Positions 25,159 through 30,420 of a DNA stretch of 37,733 nt are shown here, piece after piece. Positions within the stretch are counted from its first letter, which is position 1. The number at the start of each line of letters is the position of its first letter. A program made the position numbers and the translations under genes. The stretch lies in the NCBI RefSeq assembly GCF_045807065.1, contig NZ_JBJMIE010000462.1, positions 1 to 37,733 of the forward strand, written 5' to 3'. The notes under the pieces are model-generated. The model was not told where the DNA came from and made no database searches. It worked only from the letters and a program-made list of their open reading frames with translations. Origin of the DNA: Actinophytocola sp045807065 (GTDB lineage Bacteria > Actinomycetota > Actinomycetes > Mycobacteriales > Pseudonocardiaceae).

Positions 25159-25233
25159 CGCGGGTTCTCCCGCGCCACCGACCCGGGTGGCCGACTGCCC
25201 CGACACGTGCGCCCCTTCGTGTCCGGCCACCCG
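25159..25233 (+). ncRNA. Structured 5' UTR of the 736-residue secreted protein gene
   Basis: Hairpin A: cgcggg/cccgcg with a ttct loop (25159-25174). Hairpin B: cgggtggccg (25184-25193) pairs perfectly over 10 bp with cggccacccg (25224-25233), enclosing a second stem gacacg/cgtgtc (25202-25207 with 25218-25223) stacked on its 3' side and an 8-nt bulge on the 5' side. The ensemble ends about 45 nt before the ATG at 25278 and about 35 nt before the aaaggag ribosome site. It could be a terminator for the previous gene, an mRNA stabiliser or a cis-regulatory RNA. It matches no riboswitch consensus I know. Confidence 0.45.
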
Positions 25234-25277
25234 CCAAACCCCCAAAGGGAAATCTCTCTCGAAAGGAGCATCCCAAG

Positions 25278-27491
25278 ATGCAGACCTGGGCAAAGCGAGG
25301 TCTACGAACCGCGCTGGTGACCGGTGGTTTGCTGATGCTGGGTACCGGCATCGCTTCTGCCGACGAGGACGTCAACCCCGACAAGCCGGCATCGGCGCTC
25401 GACGGAGCGGTGTCCAACCCCATCAACTTCCACAACAGCACCGCCGGCACGCCGCTCGGCGGCCAGGCCGCGCCGAACGTGGAGCGGGGTGCCTCGATCG
25501 GCACCTTCGACGTGACCAACGCCGTGCCGGCGAACCAGGTCACCACCGCGCTGCACACCACGGTCGCCACCGTCAGGCAGACAGCGACCGAGCAGGTCGC
25601 GCCGGCCGCGGACCTCGCGGTCACCGAGGCGGACAAGGCCGCGGCCGAGCTGGCCGCGCCGGTCATGGGCAAGGTGCGGGCCAAGGCCGCATCGGCCACC
25701 CAGGACGCGCGTGACCAGGCTGCCCCGTTCGTGGCCAGCACCAGGTCCGTCGCCGACGGGCTGCCCCCCATGCCCAGCGGCGGCACGCCGCCGTACGTGC
25801 CGTCCGGCACCGACGGGATCAGCGTGTCCACGCCCGAAGCGCAGGACGGCCAGCACCCGGGCCTGGGCGACGCCGAGTCCGTCCCGGTCGACCTCTCCAG
25901 CAAGGCCGTCGCGCTGGCCGGCAACGCCTCCGCCCAGGGCACCAGCTCGCAGGCGGCTCTGGCGGCCGGTGACACCCTGCCCACCGGCGCTCTCGGCGGG
26001 AACGTCGCCGAGCCACAGCCCGCGACGCCCGTCCAGGTCGGCGGGAACGCGGCCGCGGGCGGCGGCAACGTGGTGGCCATGTCCTCGGCCGACACCTTCG
26101 GTGAGGCCGGCAGGTTCGTCCTCGCCTCGGGCGAGGACAGCCTCCTCGGCGGCAGCACGCGGCCCGTCTCCGTCGCGGCGCCGGCCAAGGTCGACGGCGA
26201 CGCGATCACGGCGGTCAGCAGGACGATCGCCAAGGCGGACTCGACCGCGGCCCACATCGAGAACAAGGGCAACCCGCTCGACGGCTTCGGCGGCGCGGGT
26301 TCCGCCCTCACCGAGCACAAGGGCCTAGCCGGGTCGATCACCGGCACCGACGCAGGAGGTGACACCACGACCAGCGGTCACGGTGGTGCGGTAGATGCAA
26401 ACGCGGTGAGCCCGCAGGCCACGCCGCTCGCGAGGAGTCTCGCGGCAGTGGCGTCGGGGGTCAGCGGTCGCAACGCGTCCACGACGAGCAACCAGGCGAA
26501 CTTCACCCGCGACTCGGGTACCATCTCGGGCAACCTGCTGGACGGCCCGCCCCCCACCGGGGTCGTGCGGAAGGCCGCCGACGCGGTCGGCAGCAAGCCG
26601 GCGGCCGTCAGCGCCCCCAGGGACGAGGCCGGCGGCACCGCCGCCACGCGCGGCCCGGTGCCGGGCCTGAACCCGACGCAGGCGGTCGGGCCGGACTTCC
26701 TGGTGCACGAGGTGCCGACGGACGTCCTCGCGAAGGCACTCGCCGAGTCGCCGAACCTCCCCGCGACCCGGGCCAGGGCCGAGGAGGAGCCGCAGCTCCA
26801 CAACCTGCCGGTCGGCGTCATGGAGGCGACGGAGCTGCCGACGCTCATGCCCGTGTCCCGCAGCATGCCGTCCGACTCGGTGTTGGGATCCTTCTCCGGC
26901 GTGCTGCCCGCCTTCGGGCGTGAGCTGCCCGAGCTGCCCTTCCAGCAGCCGGTCGACCTGCCCGCGCAGGACTCCCTGCCGGCTCCGGTGGCGGACCCGC
27001 AGGTCCTGCCCGAGCCGCCCCGGATCCTCCCCGCGCCGGTCCGCGACAGGTCCGCCCTGACGGACACGGTCCCGCTGGGCAACGTGACCACCCTGCTGGG
27101 TGGCGCCGGTCTGCCGGGCAACCTGTTCGGTGGCCAGCGGGACCTGCCGGAGCTGCCGGTGGCGACACCGAACCTCGGCACCACCGTGCCGGGGCTGCCG
27201 GGCGGGATCGGCGGCTACGACCGCGACGCCACGGACTTCCCGCTCTCGTTCGTGCCGGGATTCGGACAGCTGAACGACGACACGCGGGACATGCGGGCGG
27301 TGCCATCGGACATCACCGCGATCCTGCCGGTCATCCCAGCCGCGCCGGCCGTCCCGGCCGCGCCGGTCAGCTCGAACCCGCCGAAGGTGAGCATGAGCGT
27401 GTTCGGGAGGCACCCGCAGGTGGACGCGTCGACGCTGGACTCGACCCGCGCCGCACTGGCGGATCTCTTCGCGACCCACCCGATCGGCTGA
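25278..27491 (+). CDS. Large secreted, disordered wall-associated protein
   Basis: A 737-residue protein with a clear signal peptide (MQTWAKRGLRTALVTGGLLM, cleavage at IASA-DED near residue 28) followed by about 700 residues of Ala/Pro/Gly/Val/Thr-rich sequence without globular domains, cysteines or a C-terminal anchor. The strongly conserved-looking N-terminus (signal plus DEDVNPDKPASALDGAV) is a type I associate with uncharacterised exported proteins of Pseudonocardiales; that recollection is not verified. The ATG follows aaaggag by about 8 nt. A long structured 5' UTR precedes it and a strong bidirectional hairpin follows. A cell-surface or hyphal-sheath role is inferred. Confidence 0.82.
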   Translation: MQTWAKRGLRTALVTGGLLMLGTGIASADEDVNPDKPASALDGAVSNPINFHNSTAGTPLGGQAAPNVERGASIGTFDVTNAVPANQVTTALHTTVATVRQTATEQVAPAADLAVTEADKAAAELAAPVMGKVRAKAASATQDARDQAAPFVASTRSVADGLPPMPSGGTPPYVPSGTDGISVSTPEAQDGQHPGLGDAESVPVDLSSKAVALAGNASAQGTSSQAALAAGDTLPTGALGGNVAEPQPATPVQVGGNAAAGGGNVVAMSSADTFGEAGRFVLASGEDSLLGGSTRPVSVAAPAKVDGDAITAVSRTIAKADSTAAHIENKGNPLDGFGGAGSALTEHKGLAGSITGTDAGGDTTTSGHGGAVDANAVSPQATPLARSLAAVASGVSGRNASTTSNQANFTRDSGTISGNLLDGPPPTGVVRKAADAVGSKPAAVSAPRDEAGGTAATRGPVPGLNPTQAVGPDFLVHEVPTDVLAKALAESPNLPATRARAEEEPQLHNLPVGVMEATELPTLMPVSRSMPSDSVLGSFSGVLPAFGRELPELPFQQPVDLPAQDSLPAPVADPQVLPEPPRILPAPVRDRSALTDTVPLGNVTTLLGGAGLPGNLFGGQRDLPELPVATPNLGTTVPGLPGGIGGYDRDATDFPLSFVPGFGQLNDDTRDMRAVPSDITAILPVIPAAPAVPAAPVSSNPPKVSMSVFGRHPQVDASTLDSTRAALADLFATHPIG

Positions 27492-27504
27492 TCGGGTAAC
27501 TCGA

Positions 27505-27542
27505 GAAGGGCCCGGGAGAAGCACCCTTCTCCCGGGCCCTTC
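27505..27542. terminator. Bidirectional terminator between convergent genes
   Basis: A perfect 17-bp stem (27505-27521 with 27526-27542) with a 4-nt cacc loop, the longest hairpin in the window. It lies 14 bp after the secreted-protein stop and 6 bp from the stop of the convergent TGT-like gene, so it can serve both. Confidence 0.85.
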
Positions 27543-27547
27543 CGCGT

Positions 27548-28588
27548 TCATTCCCAGTTCGTGAGCCAGCGCGGCACCGGCATCCCCATGGCACCCGCCA
27601 GCTCCTGGGCGTCGGCCCGCAGCTGAGCCAGCTTGTCCTTCGGGTCGCTGGCACGCATGACCGACTGGACGAGATCCGCGAGCGCGTGCGAGTCGTGCTC
27701 CTGCGCGGCGTGCCGAACCGCGGCGGGCACGGCCGAGTCGAAGGAGACGTCGAACCGCGACAACCCCTTCCCCGCCTTGCCGCAGGCCGGGCAACCGCAG
27801 TGGGTGACCTCGGTGCCCCGGAGGTCGCTGCCCCGCTGCCAGTGGAGCAACCGCGGCACGAAGACCTGCGGGCTCCGCTTGGGCCGCACCCCGTCCGCAC
27901 GCCGGGCGACCGGCCCGCCGAGGTGCCGCGTCGAGGTGGACAACCCGATGGCCGCGACTCTCGCCCCGGCCGCGATCGCCGGAATGCCGATGGGACCGGT
28001 ACGCAGCAGCTCCAACCGCCGGCCGGTCCGGGCGCTCCACCGCAGCAACCGCCGCAGGCCCTGCACCTTGTACGAGGAGTCGACCGGGTCGAACGGCGCC
28101 CCGAGCACGAGGGAGACGTCCCGGTCGGCGGCACGCAGCTGCTCGGCGAGCACGCCGCTGTGCCGGGAGCCGAGCCACCCGCCGTCGAGCACCAGCGTCA
28201 CCGAGACGGGCACGGGATAGTCCCGCTGCAGCTCGGCCTTCAGCTCGTCGACCTGCCCCACCCGCAGCCGCGGGCCGGCCGTCCGGACGACCGCCAGCCC
28301 CAGCTCCGCCTGCGCAGTGACCCAGTCGAAGACGGGAAGGTCGAGGTCGAGGCCCAACTGCCCCTCCACCACCGGCGCCTTGGTCCTGCCGCGAGCCAGG
28401 TACACGGCCGGATCGAGGTCGACCCCACGCAGCTCCCCGATCCTGGCCAGCCGTGCGGCGACGCCCAACCCGTGCAGCCCCTGGAGCGTCACACCCCCGA
28501 ACCGCTCCCGGTTGGCGATGACCTCGTCGGCCTTGCACCGTCCGAGGTACACCTGCACGCGCCCGAGCGAGGCACGCCGATCAACCAT
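27548..28588 (-). CDS. Unrecognised TIM-barrel-like protein with TGT-type zinc motif
   Basis: A 346-residue cytoplasmic protein of unknown function. Alternating strand/helix segments (VSVTLVLDGGW, VSLVLGAPFDP, RLELLRTGPIGIPA, ARVAAIGLSTSTRH) suggest a (beta/alpha)8 barrel. Near the C-terminus CGCPAC (Cys264, 266, 269) gives CxCxxC, and histidines follow 23 and 28 residues later (293, 298). tRNA-guanine transglycosylases bind structural zinc with CxCxxC-x22-28-His in the same place, so a distant TGT-like or DpdA-like base-exchange enzyme is possible. The invariant TGT aspartates are not confidently identified. The start at ATG 28588 has TACCGT 7 nt upstream (leaderless). It lies beside a Tn7-like scar. 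Confidence 0.7.
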   Translation of the reverse strand: MVDRRASLGRVQVYLGRCKADEVIANRERFGGVTLQGLHGLGVAARLARIGELRGVDLDPAVYLARGRTKAPVVEGQLGLDLDLPVFDWVTAQAELGLAVVRTAGPRLRVGQVDELKAELQRDYPVPVSVTLVLDGGWLGSRHSGVLAEQLRAADRDVSLVLGAPFDPVDSSYKVQGLRRLLRWSARTGRRLELLRTGPIGIPAIAAGARVAAIGLSTSTRHLGGPVARRADGVRPKRSPQVFVPRLLHWQRGSDLRGTEVTHCGCPACGKAGKGLSRFDVSFDSAVPAAVRHAAQEHDSHALADLVQSVMRASDPKDKLAQLRADAQELAGAMGMPVPRWLTNWE

Positions 28589-28595
28589 GCCCACC

Positions 28596-28601
28596 ACGGT
28601 A
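28596..28601 (-). promoter_or_regulatory. -10 box of the TGT-like gene, leaderless transcript
   Basis: TACCGT (TANNNT) 7 nt before the ATG at 28588 on the minus strand. On the plus strand TAGGGT at 28717-28722 looks like a divergent -10 box that now points into the transposon scar, with no intact gene behind it. The remainder of 28602-28738 shows nothing recognisable. Confidence 0.45.
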
Positions 28602-28738
28602 GGCGATGGGCCGGCCCACGTGCTTCAACCCCGCCCACACAAGCGGCACGACCGCGGGACCGTCCGGCGCCGGACACCGCTGGCCCGCGGGTAGGCGCCC
28701 GCCCGACGAGTACCTGTAGGGTCTCTCCGCGCACGAAT

Positions 28739-28782
28739 GTTGATCTTTGTCGACCTGGGCTTTCTCCGGTTGTCTCACACGG
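28739..28782 (+). repeat. Candidate right end of the Tn7-like relic
   Basis: Read inward on the plus strand, this shares with the other end (29774-29820, minus strand) the ordered blocks ATCTT, TGGGCT, GGTTGTC and CACAC(C)GG, and both begin with TG. The spacing between blocks differs by a few bases, so these are imperfect terminal inverted repeats at best. No target-site duplication is evident. Confidence 0.4.
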
Positions 28783-28849
28783 ATGTCATGGAGATCGATC
28801 TCAAAACCATTGCGTCTCTTCGCCGAAGCCCGACACTCGGCGATTCTGA

Positions 28850-29227
28850 TCACTGTCCGTTAGGTGTGAAGGTGTAGGTCAAGGTCCGGCGATTCAGGTC
28901 GGCATGAACGGTCCCCCCGCGGTTGGCAGTGAGTTCCACGAACGCGCGATAGCCGGCGAGGATCGCGTACTCCCAGTCCTGGGCGGTGCGTCGGGACACC
29001 TCAAGATGGGCGGTCATCGCCTGGCATGCCTTGATGATCTGCGAGGGGACGCTAGTGTTCGTGCGGAAATAGCTGCGATCGCGGGCTGCAGCGAACACAT
29101 AGGCGCTGAGGCCTTCCTCGACGGCGATGGCCCTGCCGCCGTCCTGGATGCGGTCGGTGTCACGGTCAGTGCCGCGCTTCACCCAGAGCAGGCTGCGCAT
29201 CACCGGTGACCAGCCCAGGACAGCCAT
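28850..29227 (-). CDS. Unrecognised 125-residue protein inside the transposon scar
   Basis: The frame from ATG 29227 encodes MAVLGWSPVMRSLLWVKRGT... through a helical region (PSQIIKACQAMTAHLEVSRRTAQDWEYAILAGYRAF) to a short beta-rich C-terminus (TVHADLNRRTLTYTF). The composition is protein-like, with lower GC than its neighbours. It starts 5 bp after the stop of the upstream gene fragment, so it was probably part of the same operon. I cannot assign a family; it may be element cargo or the C-terminal part of a larger protein with a start truncated by deletion. Confidence 0.55.
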   Translation of the reverse strand: MAVLGWSPVMRSLLWVKRGTDRDTDRIQDGGRAIAVEEGLSAYVFAAARDRSYFRTNTSVPSQIIKACQAMTAHLEVSRRTAQDWEYAILAGYRAFVELTANRGGTVHADLNRRTLTYTFTPNGQ

Positions 29228-29232
29228 GTGGC

Positions 29233-29412
29233 TCAGGTGGAAACATCGTGATAGCGGTAGTCATCGTTGTCGTCGCTGTTGTCATCCAAAGGGTCACCGA
29301 CGGCTTCGGCTCCTCGGAAGATGGATACCGACGGCACGGGCTTTGCCCCCCGGTCGTGCGCCAGGGTTTCGGTGAGGGTGATGTCCAGGCTGCGGGCAGT
29401 TGTTCGCTGGGG
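29233..29412 (-). pseudogene. 3' fragment of an unidentified gene (transposon-encoded?)
   Basis: In the frame one step from the TnsA fragment, 59 codons follow an in-frame TGA (29413-29415): ...RSLDITLTETLAHDRG... to NDDYRYHDVST and a stop at 29233. The composition looks like a genuine acidic protein C-terminus, but there is no start. It directly abuts the point where the TnsA-like similarity ends, so a deletion has probably removed the genes between tnsA and this one. The C-terminus of a TniQ- or TnsC-type protein is a possible but unproven identity. Confidence 0.45.
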
Positions 29413-29415
29413 TCA

Positions 29416-29594
29416 GCGTCGTCGTCGAACCGCGCCAGCTCCAGCCGGGACTCGTAGATCACCAGATCGCGCTCGGTCGCCGACCAGAAGCTACCCGAGT
29501 AGTGCCGCTGCCCCCCCCGGTGCCAGCGGAAAGTTCGCCACGGCGATGCCGACACCACCGCGCCCAGGTCGGCCAACGCCTGCGGCTCGGTCAT
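29416..29594 (-). pseudogene. Truncated TnsA-like transposase endonuclease subunit
   Basis: From ATG 29594 the first ~55 codons match the N-terminus I know from actinobacterial TnsA-like heteromeric transposase subunits: PWRTFRWHRGGQRHYSGSFW, then RDLVIYESRLELAR, whose glutamate is the likely first catalytic residue of the restriction-like fold. Soon after ELAR the similarity ends, and the frame runs on to 29166 as Pro/Ser/Thr-rich nonsense antisense to nothing known. Normal TnsA proteins exceed 200 residues, so the downstream catalytic Asp/Lys region is lost. The start overlaps the stop of a tiny upstream ORF (29591-29686). Confidence 0.65.
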
Positions 29595-29686
29595 CTCTGG
29601 CTCGCCCTCCGATACCTTGCCAGCACTGAGTTCACGCACCGGTAGCTGACAGTCATCGACGTCGGGATGTCTACGGCAGCAGCCAT
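29591..29686 (-). CDS. Tiny ORF coupled to the TnsA-like fragment
   Basis: A 31-codon ORF (MAAAVDIPTSMTVSYRCVNS...) with gggaggga upstream of its ATG at 29686. Its TGA overlaps the tnsA-like ATG (ATGA), which suggests an upstream coupling ORF of the transposon operon. No family recognised. The 29687-29872 stretch beyond it holds one transposon end candidate and nothing else I can support. Confidence 0.35.
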   Translation of the reverse strand: MAAAVDIPTSMTVSYRCVNSVLARYRRASQR

Positions 29687-29773
29687 CACTGCTCCCTCCC
29701 ACCGACACGGCCACAGGCAGCCATCGGGCGGGGGCACCTTTCCACCGACCCCGCACACCAGAACCGAGCTATG

Positions 29774-29820
29774 CCGGTGTGGCGGGGACAACCACCCGGA
29801 CAGCCCACAGAAGATGCACC
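29774..29820 (-). repeat. Candidate left end of the Tn7-like relic
   Basis: On the minus strand, reading toward the TnsA fragment: TGGTGCATCTTCTGTGGGCT, then GGTTGTC and CACACCGG. It mirrors the blocks at 28739-28782 with small spacing differences. It lies about 180 bp upstream of the TnsA-like start, a sensible distance for a transposon end carrying its own promoter. Confidence 0.4.
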
Positions 29821-29872
29821 ATACGGCGGCCTAGCAATTAGCTGGATCCGGTTCGGGCGCTGCGACTTTCGA

Positions 29873-30319
29873 TTAAGGCGACGTCACCCCAGCAGACGCT
29901 GTGATAGACGCTGCATCCTGCTCGGCGTGGTCTGTCACGGCAACCGCGAGCTGGCGGCCGGCTGCCTCGTAGGCGGCGCCGATGGCCCGGGAGTCTCGCA
30001 TCAATGCTGTGAGGTGGCCGATCATTTCCTCGCCGTTGACGCCGTGGCGAGGTACTTCAGTTCCCATATCGCCGAAGTACCCACGCTCGCTTGTGGGCAG
30101 GTTGGTGAGGCCGCCCAGGTCGCCGAGCCCTGACTGAAGCTTGCCGACCAACTCAGCGAGCTCGTTGCCGAACGTCGTCCAGGCCGTTGCCTCCTGGGCC
30201 GCCACGTCGACACCCTTCATCATCTGTTCGCGACGGGCGTCGGCCTCGCCGGCGGAGTCGGACTTGCCAGTGGTGATGGCGCCATCGAAGACGTAGCCAG
30301 AGGGAGTTGGAACAGGCAT
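29873..30319 (-). CDS. WXG100/ESX-like small helical protein
   Basis: A 148-residue protein with a textbook start (gaaggag 6-7 nt before ATG 30319). The central region is predicted helical (ADARREQMMKGVDVAAQEATAWTTFGNELAELVGKLQSGL) and a second helix region runs NGEEMIGHLTALMRDSRAIGAAYEAAGRQLAVAV. The TAWTTFGNEL segment resembles the WxG turn of type VII secretion substrates but lacks an exact WxG, and no EccC or other ESX genes are nearby. A T7SS-substrate-like or toxin-chaperone role is a guess. A palindrome at 30346-30361 lies upstream. Confidence 0.7.
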   Translation of the reverse strand: MPVPTPSGYVFDGAITTGKSDSAGEADARREQMMKGVDVAAQEATAWTTFGNELAELVGKLQSGLGDLGGLTNLPTSERGYFGDMGTEVPRHGVNGEEMIGHLTALMRDSRAIGAAYEAAGRQLAVAVTDHAEQDAASITASAGVTSP

Positions 30320-30345
30320 TGGATTCTCCTTCGAGTCTCATAGTC

Positions 30346-30361
30346 ACTTCAGTTATGAAGT
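30346..30361. promoter_or_regulatory. Operator-like palindrome upstream of the WXG-like gene
   Basis: acttca and tgaagt flank a 4-nt centre 27 bp upstream of the start at 30319, in an unusually AT-rich stretch; atgaag recurs at 30366 and 30386. It is placed where a repressor could cover the promoter. Confidence 0.4.
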
Positions 30362-30420
30362 ACAGATGAAGCCAGCACTGAGAAATGAAGTCGAATGTGA
30401 GGCCCGACGAGTACCGAGCG

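Noticed and set aside
22821..25271. Upstream extension of the histidine-kinase frame to 1192 codons
   Set aside because: The extension is antisense to the secreted protein genes or overlaps the AI-2E gene out of frame; the kinase has a proper GTG start at 22820 overlapping the transporter stop.
25038..25277. A ydaO-type c-di-AMP riboswitch
   Set aside because: The hairpins are strong, but the conserved ydaO core sequences are not visible.
28737..28877. A 46-codon plus-strand ORF starting MLIFVDLGFLRLS
   Set aside because: It overlaps the candidate transposon end and has no ribosome site or recognisable composition; probably chance.
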